A stretch of DNA of 64,000 nucleotides from Endocarpon pusillum Z07020 (taxonomy: Eukaryota > Ascomycota > Eurotiomycetes > Verrucariales > Verrucariaceae). Under the pieces are notes generated by a model. It ran no database searches. It saw only the letters and a program-made list of their open reading frames with translations, and was not told the DNA's origin. The DNA lies in contig NW_006913475.1 in the NCBI RefSeq assembly GCF_000464535.1, positions 43,403 through 107,402 on the forward strand. Reading direction: 5' to 3'. Shown piece by piece: positions 31,793 through 43,539 of this stretch. Position numbers and translations under genes: made by a program. Position 1 is the stretch's first letter, and the number at the start of each line of letters is the position of its first letter.

Positions 31793-33264
31793 TCAAAGGC
31801 TTGCTGCCGCGATGTAGTGCTCTGTGGGTTTGTCAGACAGAGTTCCGTCTTTCGTGGCGCATAGCCTGACTTACCAGCATTCGCCCTGGAGGTTGCAGCA
31901 GCAGCAGCAAGCCTGTGTTGTTCAAGATTCTGCCCCCTGACCACGCTGGCGGTCCACGCTCGCTTATTGCGACTACTGCCCGCTTCGTAGTCGCGGTCTT
32001 TCCGCTCCATCGAGTGAGCCTGGCAATCATCGACATCTCGATCCTTTCTTTTCTTGTTCGCTGGCCTCTTCGGCACCGGTTTGAACTCGTAATGAGGATG
32101 AGCTTTCTGATGATTTTGCTTATCTATCTCTGCGTACTCTTCGTAGAGCTCCTTGACCTCACGCGATTCCATCGACCAGCTAGCCCCAGTAATCTGCGAG
32201 ACGATCTGAGCATTATTTTCTCCAGTATACTCCTTGACGCGTTCGGCGTATGTGGACCGATATAGCATAAAGGCATTCAACGGTCTGGGCACTTTGCCAT
32301 TATGTTTGTTGTTGACTTCCGCCTGTCGTTGCTCCGCTGATCTGTGGACTTTGGCGTAGGTGTCGCCCAATGGAACTGGCCAGTCCTTGGTCATCACGCT
32401 AAGCGGCTTATCGAGCGCTATAGTCCGAGTTGGCTTGGCTTGCCCAATCTGCGCCAACACACCTTCTATGGGCTGTCTCGAAGTTGCCTCCAACGTCTGT
32501 CTTGTTTCCCCATACTTCCGAGTAGTAAGTTGGCCTTGATCTTCCGCGCTGGGAGTGGCTGTGGAATTATTTAGCTGCTCCTGTGGGTCTAAGGCAAGGT
32601 CTTCCACGTCATCATAAACGGGTACGGAAAGAAGAGGCTGACGTGGGTAGCGAGCAATGAGGTGCGAATGCGGGGAACTACCAGAGCGTAGGGCGTCGGA
32701 TGTAAGGTTTTTAAAGTTGTATTTCGGTGGGACAGGGGGTGGATTGCCGGTGAATGGGGTTAGGTGAGACCGAGCCAAAGTATTGTCGTGATCCTTTGGT
32801 GGAACAGGGGGAGGAGTACTACCAAAGAGAGGTAAAGGAGGCAAAGGAAGCAAAGGAAGCAAAGGCGCCATTTCGTAATGTCGACTGTCGGGAGCTAGCG
32901 TTCGTCCAAGCTCAGGCAAGGCGAATGGGTCTGATTGATGAGTGCTAGTGCCGGACTGCCCAAGCAGCAAAGGGTCTATGCAGGTAGTTGGAGCTATATA
33001 GTCTTGCGTGCCCGTCTCTAAAGAGGTTAGCAAGGCCTGCAGCTCAGGGTCAATTTCAGACTTGCGTGCCTCAGGCGGAGCTTTCTGCATCAACGTATCT
33101 TGCCCAATAGAGGCCGCTGGGGCTCCAAGCTCAGTAGGCGGAAAGCCTGAGTCTTCGAGCTCTGCCAGCCAATTTCCATCCATGACAGAAAGCTCTGGAT
33201 CCTCCAGAAGGAAGTCGTCGAACGTGAAAGTGCTAGACACCTCAGGGGTTTCACCGTGTTCCAT
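31793..33264 (-). CDS. HMG-box transcription factor (MATA-HMG type)
   Basis: Two exons on the minus strand, 33264-31875 and 31821-31793, joined over a 53-nt intron with GTAAGT donor, CTGAC branch and CACAG acceptor. The product is 472 aa. The N-terminus is acidic and probably an activation region. A Pro/Leu-rich low-complexity stretch lies near residues 130-170, encoded by a 9-bp repeat (PLLPLLPLPPLP). The HMG box is near residues 325-395: PRPLNAFMLYRSTYAERV, then a central helix with SWSMESREVKELYEEYAEID, ending HPHYEFKPVPKR. The sequence-specific MATA/Sox-like subgroup carries this kind of N-F-M-L-Y pattern and basic tail. It is not recognisable as the MAT1-2-1 mating-type gene and no mating-locus neighbours (such as SLA2 or APN2) are seen. 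It may belong with Ste11-like regulators of sexual development. If the intron is retained the protein gets a different 37-aa C-terminus. Confidence 0.85.
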
Positions 33265-34670
33265 CACGGTGTCTTGTAGATTGTCGATGCTGATATTGGA
33301 GAAGGTCAGGTCAGTATTTGAAATTTAGTATTAGGACTGAAGATTATACTTTGGGTGTTTGGAGAATGCCAGAGTCTTGTTGTAGCGGATATATATGAAA
33401 TGTAAAGCACGTGGAATTCTCACAAGGTGGAATAGTAAATCTTCGGCTTCGGAATAAATGCACCATGAGTCGTAAGCAATGCCTCTTCGTTCACATGGCT
33501 GCATTGTCCAGCCGGTACAAAGACTAGATCAAAGAAAAAACAGAGCTGTGACAATCGGCATGACATTCAAAGAAAGAGAGACTGCAAAGGACAAAGAAGA
33601 AAAGGACAAAGTGTGCCGTCAATACAACAGAAGGACGACAAAGGGCCATGCTGGAGCGTTGTGCAACCAAGCAGCACGAAGAAAATGCTTGATGGGCGGA
33701 AGCATTGCTGTCCTGCATCAACATGAGCAACGCTTTTGCAGTGTCGAACAAGTCCGCTTCTAATCTACTCTGATCCCTTCACCAGAGATAAAATATCTGA
33801 GGCTCATGCCTTTCAAAGGTCGTCAATCATAGAGGCTGTGCCCTTGGTGGAGCGGCACCAGGAATGTCATCTCAGAATAGAGGCAACCTGGGCTGATTAG
33901 GACACCTTTTCGGAGTGTGCTAGATGTCAGCTATACTACCATGCTCCGCGATTCATCAGGGTTATATGAACACATGATGGATAATGGGTGCAGTATCCCT
34001 TCCTGCACAACCATGATAATTGCAATAGCATCGACAGATGAAGGCCTGTAAACAAGCTCGGAGACCAGTTCAAGCATCTGCAGCGCATATGCGCCCATCT
34101 TTCAGCTTGGTGAGCTAGATTCATAGGGCTAAGAGAAGCATCAGGATCCCAGACGGTTGGCTCGAGGCAGAGCAGATGCAACGTAATGACAGGGACGGAG
34201 GACTATTCAGATCAGCCATCGTTTGATATCGCAAGCTTGCCTCCCTTTCAGTTCAGTGTATCTAGTCAGTCGCTGATGTTGAGTCCTGCCAGAGAATGTC
34301 TTGTTCTTGGTGTCTGGTATTGTGGGTACTTGCAAACATGTGTGTAGGTGTAGGTGTAGCAAGCATTAAGGATCATGATGGCCGATTCCCACAGCTCTTC
34401 AACCACAGGGGCGTCTAGAATCAGATGCCAAGCCCTGAGGTCGGATAAACTTGAACTTTCTGACCGTGTGGGGCTTGGCATGGACTTCCGGACTGGCACC
34501 CTCCACCTCCACCCTCGATCTACTTGCCGCATCTGGCATCCTGCATCTGAATTGCCACCAAAGAATCAGGCTTCAGGAAACGCGTCTCGCCACCATCCAG
34601 CCAAATGTGCTATACGTAGGTTGCTACAACTATACAGCAGCCTAGATTCCAGCAATTCAAGCCTTAGAGT
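33265..34670. other. Divergent intergenic region between HMG and Hsp20 genes
   Basis: About 1.4 kb shared by divergent promoters. No gene is supported. Small frames on both strands lack domains. Confidence 0.5.
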
Positions 34671-34690
34671 GTTCTAGTACCTTCTCGAAT
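34671..34690 (+). promoter_or_regulatory. Heat-shock element
   Basis: Four contiguous 5-bp units gTTCt-aGTAc-cTTCt-cGAAt match the inverted nTTCn/nGAAn array bound by heat-shock factor, with the second unit imperfect (GTA for GAA). It lies about 210 bases upstream of the Hsp20-type gene start. Confidence 0.7.
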
Positions 34691-34789
34691 CGCTCTGTCA
34701 TCCGATTCGTCATTACTGGGTAGGTGGATAGTATGACATGAGCGGGCCGCGCACGAATCTTGTTTGCCTGTCACCCCTCACATTGATCA

Positions 34790-34795
34790 TATAAG
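34790..34795 (+). promoter_or_regulatory. TATA-like box of Hsp20 gene
   Basis: TATAAG, 105 bases upstream of the ATG and 100 bases downstream of the heat-shock element, a plausible arrangement for a stress promoter. Confidence 0.5.
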
Positions 34796-34899
34796 ATTGT
34801 CCATAGCTGCATCGATCATCGTGAGTTTCTACATTCTACATCTACCTTACTTTCCAACAGCCAACTGTACATCACCAATCTATATCTTCTATAACAAAT

Positions 34900-36285
34900 A
34901 TGCCTTCGCTCTACAGCCTCAACAGTCGGCCTCATCCATTCTGGGACTTTGTTGCCAGCCTTGACGAAGACGCCTCCCGCAATCAACCTTCAAGTCATAC
35001 CGAGGACCAACAGAGTAACTCTAGACCAGCCGAAACATCGCCAAAGGAAAAAGCCTCTGGGAAACAGCCTACCGTCGAAGACGAAGTGACTGCCGAATCC
35101 TCCTCTCAGGAGAAGGGCAAAGCCCCCGAGCCTACCGGTCAATCTTCTGCCCAAGATCAGCAGATGCCATTCCGGGGTCGAGGACGATGTGGCGGAGACG
35201 GGCCGGCTCGTCGCGGACACCACGAAGGTCGAACAGGGCCATATCATGGGCGGCGAGGAGGACGGGGCGGCTTTGGAGAGCCTCACCATCATCATCCGCC
35301 GGGTGAAGGTTTTGATGGATTTGGAGACTTCAATCCGTTCGGTGTGCGTGGTCCTCCCTTTGGTGGCTTCGGCCTCTTTGGCCCACCCCAGCGTGCACAT
35401 CCAGCCGCATGTGGACCACCTGGTACACATCAGACCCCGCGCTCTCATGGCCGTCCACATCACCCGCATCCACCACACCCGCATCACAACCACGGGCGCG
35501 GCCCCCGTGCTGGCCCCGATAATTTCAATCTAGGCGAATTTTTGTCCAATCTGGGCTCTCGCCTAGGCTTCGACCTGACAGGCGCCGCTGAAGGACTCGG
35601 CCTCGACCGCCTTGCAGCCGGAAACACCACGCTGCCAGAAGGAGTTGACTTCGAGCCCAGAGCTGATATCTTCGACACACCTGCGACATACATGGTCCAT
35701 CTCTCTCTCCCTGGCGCCAAAAAGGAAGACCTAGGTGTGGACTGGGATGGCGAGAACAGCACCCTTCGCATCGGTGGTGTTGTCCATCGTCCCGGCGTTG
35801 ATGAAGAAACCCTCAAACTCCTCGTCGTGGATGGTCGAAAGAGCGAAGTCGGTGTCTTCGAGAAGAAGATTCATCTTGGTACCAAGCGAGACCCTGCCAA
35901 TATTGACATAGCTGGAATCACTGCCAGAATGGCAGATGGCGTGCTCGTAGTCAAGGTCCCCAAACTTGAAGTCGAACACAAGAAACGAGAGGTTCCTATT
36001 TCAGGATCTGCAACTCCGTCGCCTGTAAGGGAAGAGAAGCAGAACCTCCAACAACCAGCCGTGGCTCAGCAGGTCGACACACCAGCCATTGAAAAGGGCA
36101 AGAAAGCAGCACCAGCAGAGATGGATGTCGACGATGCACGCTCCGAGACAGAGAAAGGAGATGAGATGGACTACGATGACCCAGCCGAGCAGCTACCAGA
36201 ATATCAAGCGCCAGGACACGAGGCTGAGGCTGAGGCTGATCACAGCGAGGAGGAAGGCGAGTACGTCAAGATCGACGTCAATTAG
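34900..36285 (+). CDS. Hsp20/alpha-crystallin domain protein
   Basis: Small-heat-shock-type chaperone, unusually long at 461 aa, intronless. The first about 240 residues are low complexity: a Glu/Ser/Pro-rich section, then Gly/Arg-rich RGRGRCGGDG-like motifs, then His/Pro-rich repeats. The alpha-crystallin domain spans about residues 250-365, starting FEPRADIFDTPATYMVHLSLPGA and ending with GVLVVKVPK, the strand pattern that closes these domains. The C-terminal tail is strongly acidic (MDYDD, AEAEADHSEEEGEYVKIDV). The family acts as ATP-independent holdases that bind unfolding proteins, usually as oligomers. The long disordered arms could favour condensates or RNA contact (inference). A heat-shock element and TATA box upstream fit stress induction. 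The start at 34900 is the first ATG after the TATA box. Confidence 0.9.
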   Translation: MPSLYSLNSRPHPFWDFVASLDEDASRNQPSSHTEDQQSNSRPAETSPKEKASGKQPTVEDEVTAESSSQEKGKAPEPTGQSSAQDQQMPFRGRGRCGGDGPARRGHHEGRTGPYHGRRGGRGGFGEPHHHHPPGEGFDGFGDFNPFGVRGPPFGGFGLFGPPQRAHPAACGPPGTHQTPRSHGRPHHPHPPHPHHNHGRGPRAGPDNFNLGEFLSNLGSRLGFDLTGAAEGLGLDRLAAGNTTLPEGVDFEPRADIFDTPATYMVHLSLPGAKKEDLGVDWDGENSTLRIGGVVHRPGVDEETLKLLVVDGRKSEVGVFEKKIHLGTKRDPANIDIAGITARMADGVLVVKVPKLEVEHKKREVPISGSATPSPVREEKQNLQQPAVAQQVDTPAIEKGKKAAPAEMDVDDARSETEKGDEMDYDDPAEQLPEYQAPGHEAEAEADHSEEEGEYVKIDVN

Positions 36286-37131
36286 CCCGTCCTTCCCTGG
36301 GCCCGCTCAGTGAGTATGGGATTGGGCTGTTGAATAGGTAGAAACGTGGTATAAGTATTTTTTTAGTATCTCATGAAGCTTGTCACAACCAGTTTAGTAC
36401 GTCAATCACAGGGCCAAATGGCCTCTCGTCGTTAGCAGGAGTATCAAATAAAATCAAGTACCATCATCATCTCTATCCAATACGTAGTACAGTAAAGACC
36501 CCTCACCACCCTCAAATCCACCAAACATGAATGCNNNNNNNNNNNNNNNNNNNNAATTAATCCTTCGTGTTCAAAGAATAGGAATGGAAAACCCCCCCTA
36601 GCCATGCCTCGACCTACGCTGAATCTTGCAACCACTCTGAACCCCGGGACTGTACGCCAGTCAATGTCAGGAGGTCAGGAAGAAGCGGCGGTATCAACAA
36701 CCGAGCGGCGGCAATTACAGGAAGCGCTCTCTCTGTCTCTCTCCCCCTCCCAGCATGAAAATTCAACGACTTAGATATCAGATTCATAAACCCGCAAGGA
36801 ACTACTAGTGATATGATGCAGACAGCTTTTCATATGCTACATGACATGCGTTACGGATCATCGGAATTTGTCTCTAAGGGTCTCGAGATCAGATAGACAA
36901 GATGTGGGCCCTGTCTTTCTTTCTTTCATTCTTTTAAATCTATCCAAAAAAAAACACCAGCTTCTTTTTCTTCTCAATCGGGACATGTAAACTTTATCTG
37001 TATCAGGGTGTGATAGATTCCGTTCATCCCTTCACCACGATGCGTTAAATCCAAAAAAAAAACCCCAAACTCCAAGCGACCTCCCGCTTCAGCACAAACC
37101 AACCAGCTCCAGCTCTACAGAGACACCTGAC
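36286..37131. other. 3' flanks of two convergent genes, with small gap
   Basis: Between convergent Hsp20-type and minus-strand genes. Holds a 20-base N gap (36535-36554), poly-A tracts near 36945 and 37055 and no gene. Confidence 0.6.
36535..36554. other. Assembly gap (20 N)
   Basis: Run of 20 undetermined bases in non-coding DNA. Confidence 1.
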
Positions 37132-39922
37132 TTATTTCTTCCCCTTCTTCTGATTCGCCGGCTGCACGCCCGCAAGGATCGAATCAAAAGTCTTAGACGG
37201 GTCGTGCATACTAACGGGCCTAGCTGCTCTTGACCCATCTGGCGCAACCCCGGGAGGTAGGGGTAGGGCCTCGAGACCAAAGCTGAAACTGCGGGATTTT
37301 CTATTCTGGGCAGTGAGACTTGGGAGAGGCTCATTAGCGGACAGGACGGGCGTGAAAGCCGGGCTGAAATTCGGGTTGTTGACCTGGGTGGGGATTCGTG
37401 AGCCGCCCACAACAGGAGGAGGGGGCAGCGCCGCGCCGAGCGAGACCTGCGTGGTGGGGCTCATTGCTTCGGATGCTGTGGCCCATTGCGCCGCGACGGT
37501 CCAGCAGTGGCTACGTCGATAGATGCCCTCGACTGAGTGGTCGATCGTGTCGGCTGGCAGACTAACGAGACCACCCCCTGACGAGACGTTGTACCAGCTG
37601 CGGCTCTGGGAGGTATCTTCTTTCATCCAGGGACGGCCACCCCGTGGTGGCACACAGAGGAAGTATTCCACACCCTCGGAGAATTGGACGTCGCGGGCAT
37701 CGACAACGACCATGGGCAAAGATTGGAGTACAGCGTACATGAAGATCCACTGACCGCAGCGTGTGTCGACAATTTCGCCGATGGTGCTGTTGTGCCCGGA
37801 CCGACGTTCAAGGCGGAGGAAGTCTTCTAAGAACGGGGTTGCTCTTATGCTTTCCCGGTTGTAGGATCCGAGGAGTAGCTCATTGACCTCGTTGTCGCGG
37901 AGGCGGCGGGTGCGTTCTTTCGCGTCTCTGCTAGGGTCGGTAACGTGGCCACGGTGGAAAGAAGTCGAGAGACTGGGGAAAAGGGGCGTATCGAAAGGGA
38001 TTGGGGGTTGCACAGGCGGCGTACTTCGATCGTATTCGGACTCAACACGACGGATTGCGTGGGTCATAGATTCCTTTGTATCATTGAAGTCATAGTTGTC
38101 GTCTGGAGCAGCCATATCAATCGTACGATTTGTCAGCTGTGTTCGGTCGGCAAGCATGTCGTAAAGATCTGTAAAGTCTTGATAGACCTCTTTCAACAAA
38201 AGTCTGTTCAGACCACTTTCCTCAAAATTGTTCTTCTTTGACTTGGCTTTAGGCGGCCATGCACCATATCGTTGCCGGTAGTGGGCGATAACGTGTTTCC
38301 TCATATTGAAAAAGGCCGTCTTCCAGGCTTTAAATCGTATCATCTTGGCCTCGACTGCCATCTGTGAGTTGGCAATGCCGGCGAACATTGACGGGAACTC
38401 GAAGTCCTCTAGCTTTGTTTGAATGGTTCGGATCCTACCTTCAAGATCAAGTGCTGCCCGCTCTAACCGGTTGCGAGTGATCGGAGATACCTGGGCGTAT
38501 TTGGGAGAATTGAGACTCTTCACGTGGCTAAGTTTGCCAGCCCCGTGCACAAAACCTTCGTTGTACAATGACCACGATTTCATCTTCTCACCCAGCACGA
38601 TTGCTTCGATTGTCTTTTCTCGACTAGCCCGAACATCTGCCAGTCGCAGTTCCTCACAGTACCTCGTGAAGCTGCTTGATACAACCTCACCAAAGGTAGA
38701 CCCGTCCAGGTTTGAAAAGTCAAACCGTGACAGAATGCTGCTAATTCCAAGAAAGATTGAGTATAATGAAGACTGCCTCTGTGTAGCAACCAGTGCACCG
38801 CCAGCGAGGAACGCAAAAAAGTTCCGGTATAGAACAAGCAGCTCCATGTCATCTGAGGTGAAGCGACTGTTCGGAACCGACAAATCGGTCTCCAGCTCGA
38901 GCGGCATGTAGAGATGTTGCTCTTCGACTGCTTCGTCCTGGAAATCATACACCAGACGCACACTGGCAGAGCTGCCAGTGCTACTATTTGATCTACCCCT
39001 AGCGGAGCCTCGAGGTGATAGGTAGCCGTCGCGTTCGCTGATAGATAATTGTTGAGTAGCTGCGTTTAGGGCTCGCGAGTCCATTGAGAAACGATTGAGG
39101 TCCGGACTGGATCGACTGCTACTGCGAGATTTGTGGATCAAGCTCCTTGAGCTGGAGAACAACACTGAAGGTATTTTAAATGAAGGACCTCTCTTAGATT
39201 TAGGAGGAAAGAGGTGAATAAAGGTATCGGCTTTATCGTTCCACAATTCCGTTATCTGCAGTTTGTGTTAATACATTTGCCAGCAGGAGGTTTGCCCTGC
39301 ATACCTTTTCACCACGGAAAATAGGCGACAAATCGTATGGTACATGCTCCTGCAATCCAGCAATCCATGCTTTTGGTTCCTGACTTCCCAGCTCATCTGG
39401 CCCATGACCCAGCTTTTTCGGAAGCCAACTGTGTCTCTTTGAAAGCTTGCTATCTCGAGATGCGGTCTGTGTTCTTGCGATGGGCGAGATCGCCCTTCCG
39501 GGAGGACCCATCGTGGTTGGAGTTGATGGACGACTTCTGCTGCCCTCTCGGCTGGCTGCTCGACTGCTAGGTTTGCTACGGCCAGAGCCATGGCTGCTTG
39601 CTGATCTTGGTTGGCCATAATTGACAAGCGCAGGAGGTGGTACAAGGGGAGAGAGCGGAGCGGTACTGATTGGAGGTGGCATTATTTGGGTATGGGAGTT
39701 GATCGGGGTATGCGCTCTGTGGCCCGCTATTTTTGAGAGAGAAGCAGATTTAGGTAATGATGCATTTGACCCCAACCCTGCGCCAGGGAAGTCGTGCGGT
39801 GAGCCGCGCAGGTGTGAAGAGGTGCTTGAACGTGATAAGACCGAGTCAGAGTCGTCCCGTGAAGTTCCAGAAGAGAAGAGCGTGGATATTTTCCTTGCGC
39901 TCTTATTCAAAGGAGTGACCAT
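37132..39922 (-). CDS. Conserved fungal protein, probably DUF8004-type
   Basis: Two exons on the minus strand, 39922-39305 and 39255-37132, with a 49-nt intron (GTATGC donor, CTGCAG acceptor), giving 913 aa. Residues 1-180 are Ser/Pro/Arg-rich and probably disordered. The join yields an ordered stretch PKAWIAGLQEHVPYDLSPIF...GEK-ITELWNDKADTFIHLFPPK. The centre has a hydrophobic FRNFF-like segment (LLVLYRNFFAFLAGGALVAT) followed by a mostly helical region to about 620. Then comes an ordered segment with GQWIFMYAVLQSLPMVVVDA and VEYFLCVPPRGGRPW. The C-terminal 130 residues are low complexity. I recall this as a fungal family of unknown function named DUF8004; the name is from memory and less certain than the gene itself. 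No catalytic motif is seen. The start at 39922 is the first ATG in the open frame. Confidence 0.82.
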
Positions 39923-41427
39923 GATGGTTAGCAAATACTAGTAGGAGGATGACACTAGGGAGTCATCTGTTTGTGTTTCCTTGTACAACTGTTCCTTTCT
40001 GGCGGGATAGAGTAGGTTGACGCGTGGAGGGTGGGTTGCCTTAGGTGCTCGCTTCAACGGGATTCGACTTGAAACGTTATGACGATGGCGTACTGATACT
40101 TTTCATAGATATTGCCGCAGTGCTGGGTATTAATACTGCGGTTGTCCAAGACAGGGTGTTGGCAATCATAGCCAGCTCCTTCATAAGATGTCCAACGAAA
40201 TTGTCATACCATCACCAATGGACAACCTAATTATTGATAGCAACAGGGATCGACGTTTGTGTAAGGGGTTTTCTGCTGACATAGCACACCAGAGTGTTTA
40301 TGTAGGTAGTAAGGAAACGAAGGTAACAGCAAGGTTGCACCAATGTATGGGGATCGAGTCCCACATACCAAGAATTCAGGGATTCGGAACTACTTCGACT
40401 CTACCCGTTTTCCATAAACTATAACTATTGCCCGGGTAGCACACAGGCTCACCCTTTGATTTCTGGTTACGAATACTATCGTCTACCGCAGCAACGTGTT
40501 CAGGTGATTCCTCCCAGCCCCGCTCCTACAAATTTGCGACGGACTGATGACTAGGCATAACCAATCAACGTCATTGGACAAAGAGCTTACGCATTTGGGG
40601 GCGGGTGATTTTGAATGACCCTTGCTAAAAAGCCCTCCCACAATTAGGGGACTCGGGGCAGGCTAGTTACGGTCACTTGCAGTTATTCGGTGCCGCCGAA
40701 AGTGAGTTCTAGCGCAAGGTTAACCGCTCTGGTAATGATGTACAGATTTCGTTGATCTGATTCGATTATCTGGCTTCTCTAGCATCTTTTACCCCTATTT
40801 ATCCTCATTTTCTGGGAGGGCATCGGTCAATGTCTATTTTGCAACAATCTTTAATTGCACACTGGAACTCATTTCTCAGCAGCACCGGATATTGGTTACC
40901 CCCCGGGGTCAAAGTATCTTACCAACGCCTTTTTTACATACACATCCCTGTCAGCAACCCTATCGCTATCTTGCACGAATTTTGTTCATCCTGCAAATTC
41001 TGCTCATTCTACGTGATCTGGATACTAATGGGCTTGATGTGCCTTCTGACATCTTAAGGAGCTGTTTCAGTCGATGCAGGCGAGATGTCAAGCAGTTATA
41101 CTCCGTAGATGCCGATGGAATACAAAATCGATTTTAAGAGACCAGTCCTATTTGGGTCATTTTGTGGGCGTCTATACTCAATTCTGAATAGCACGCTTTG
41201 TACGGATACAAGCGTCTTTCGGCAAGCGGGGTAACAAAAACTCGGCCTGTAGCCGTACTAGTAGTATAAGGCTGTCGGTCAACATGCCGAGGCCCATATT
41301 GATTGGGCGCCCTCTCTACGTCAACATCCATCCAACCGTGTGGCCACCATCGATGCCAGCATCGGGTTCTGCTTTTCCCTGAGGTTCTGGTAGAGAGAAC
41401 AGACAATTTGTGGTGCATTAACTGTAC
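39923..41427. other. Divergent intergenic region
   Basis: About 1.5 kb between two divergent genes. A hairpin-like element GTATGGGGATCGAGTCCCA near 40345-40365 resembles a tRNA T arm, but no A box or acceptor pairing was found. No gene called. Confidence 0.5.
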
Positions 41428-42953
41428 ATGATGAGTTTGCGATCTAAGGCACTTGTCAATCTTCTCAATGGTTGGCCAAATCCGTCATTGCTACCTCCGG
41501 AATTGGTGAAGGCTGCATCTGGTGCCGTGCTGTCCGATGAGAGCAGGGCTCTGTCAACTCTCCAGTACGGCCCTGATCAAGGCTACGAGTCACTCAGGGA
41601 CGAGGTCGCCCGTTGGCTGACAGCGTTTTACAAACCTCAAGATGCCATCCAAGCTGATCGCATATGTATCACTGGTGGTGCAAGTCAGAATCTGGCATGC
41701 ATTCTTCAGACTTTTACGGATCCAATATATACACGTAACATTTGGATGGTAGCCCCGACTTACTATCTAGCATGTCGCATCTTTGAAGATTCTGGATTCG
41801 CTGGAAGGTTGAGGAGCGTTCCAGAGGATGAGGAAGGGATTGATCTAGATGCGCTGTCTAGACAGATTGCTCACAGCGAAGAGAAAGCGCGGGCAGAAGG
41901 CAATCTTGAGCCAGTACGGTGATCCCTCTGAATTCAGATTGTTTCGCATGTCACATATGCTAAATACTGCCCTGAAACAGAAATTGAAAGCGTCAAGACC
42001 ATGGAGGAGAATTTACAGGCATGTCATTTATGCTGTTCCCACCTTTGCAAATCCGTCTGGCAGGATCATGACCATTGGTCGTCGAGAGCGCCTGGTCCGT
42101 ATAGCAAGGAGGTTTGACGCTCTGGTTGTTACGGATGATGTTTACGACTTTCTACAATGGCCATCTTCATCACCTTCTACTTCTACTGAAGCCCGTTTTC
42201 CCGATCAAGCATATGTTCCACGGATAGTTGATGTGGACAGGTGGGTCCCCTGTGGCTATCACACAAGATAAAATTGACCATCCGGTAGGTATCTGGATGG
42301 CGGACCGGCTGAGACTTTCGGCAATGCGATTTCGAATGGAAGTTTCACCAAGATCGTGGCACCGGGATGTCGGACAGGCTGGGCGGAAGGGACTAAAGCT
42401 CTCGCCTACGGACTCTCACAAACGTAAGATTGCTAATCGCCTTGATCAGCATGTAATTTACAGTTTCAGGGGTTCTTCTCATTCCGGGGGTTGTCCTTCA
42501 CAGCTTGTTGCATCGTACATTCATCAATTGTTGGCTTCCAACACCCTCCAGAAGCACATTCTCTGTACACTACAGCCTGCCTATTCTCGACGATATCACA
42601 CCATGATGGCGGCAATTATCCAGCAGCTTCTTCCGTTAGGAGTTTCAACGCCTCAAGCAAATGCTGATGTGGCAGGAGGTTATTTCATATGGTTGAAGCT
42701 TCCAGAGCCACTAACAAGCAAGGTCATAACCAGAAAGGCTGCCGAGGAACAGGTCCTCAGTATTCCTGAAGGAAACGCGTTCCAAGTCCAAGGTGATGAA
42801 GGAAGTGGGTTATCATTCCAGAGCTACATCAGATTGTGTTTCGCGTACGAAAGCGAGGACAATCTGGTAGAAGGAGTGGAGCGGCTTGCTCGACTGATTA
42901 AAAGGGAGCTCGAATCTAGCCATCCCCATTGCAGTCTTGGTTCGGACACATAA
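41428..42953 (+). CDS. PLP-dependent aminotransferase class I/II
   Basis: Four exons (41428-41913, 41981-42240, 42289-42423, 42470-42953) with introns of 67, 48 and 46 nt; all joins keep phase and give 454 aa. Fold-type I aminotransferase features are visible: YGPDQGYESLRDEVARWL near residues 50-70, ITGGASQNLA, VAPTYYLA, the NPSG loop (PTFANPSGR), VVTDDVYDFLQW with the cofactor-binding Asp and Tyr, and SFTKIVAPGCRTGW with the Schiff-base lysine. The last two signature segments are recovered only after splicing. Closest types by eye are the 2-aminoadipate/valine-pyruvate aminotransferase-like enzymes of fungi; the amino-acid substrate is not predictable. No mitochondrial leader is obvious. ATG codons at 41428 and 41431 are both possible starts. 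Neighbours do not suggest a pathway. Confidence 0.88.
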
Positions 42954-43539
42954 CACGTGCAAGGGCGGATCTAAGGAGATAACAATGTGCCATGTCATAT
43001 GATGATAAAGCCAAAACAACTGCAAGATATTGATTTGACATACAACTACTCCCTTGTCTTGGTATGTGTAGAAAAATTAGTAGTTAATACCTTGTAAGCT
43101 TGGACTCATTTTGATGCCATGCCCTGGCAGCTAAGCTCAGATACATAGTAGAGAACCGACTGCGGGTGCACTGAGGCGGGTGTTTTGTCACCAAAATGCA
43201 CTTCTTTCCCAAGCCGAAACCATGAGTTTGCCTATTATTATTAATTATACTAGTTAGAGCCCCCACACGTTCATACCTGCCAAATCTGCAGGTGGCATGG
43301 GGAAGTCAAACGTCACAAACTCGGACAAACCGTCACCAAAATTCAATCAACATCAAGTACTAGTACCGCAATCCATCCTTCAAGCCCTCTGCGCTTGCGC
43401 TTACTTCTACTTCATACGAATATAGGAGGGTCTCCCTGCTGCCTTCTGACCAGCTTTATGGCCAGCCTTTCCACCAACTACTTCCTTTCCTCACTTTCCT
43501 TCTTTTTTCATCCACGAAAGCTAGATTTTCCAGCCAGCC
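42954..43539. other. Intergenic region and promoter of F-box gene
   Basis: About 590 bases. 43440-43530 is strongly pyrimidine-rich (CTTCCTTTCCTCACTTTCC), typical of fungal promoter/leader sequence just before the ATG at 43540. Confidence 0.55.

Noticed and set aside
31793..33264. Mating-type locus
   Set aside because: The HMG box resembles the MATA type, but the flanking genes expected at MAT loci are absent and the protein is longer with a different layout.
35189..35533. Overlapping plus- and minus-strand frames inside the Hsp20-type gene
   Set aside because: Shadows of Gly/His/Arg-rich low-complexity coding sequence.
40341..40372. Possible tRNA T arm (GGGGATCGAGTCCC)
   Set aside because: No A box, anticodon arm or acceptor stem pairing could be found upstream.
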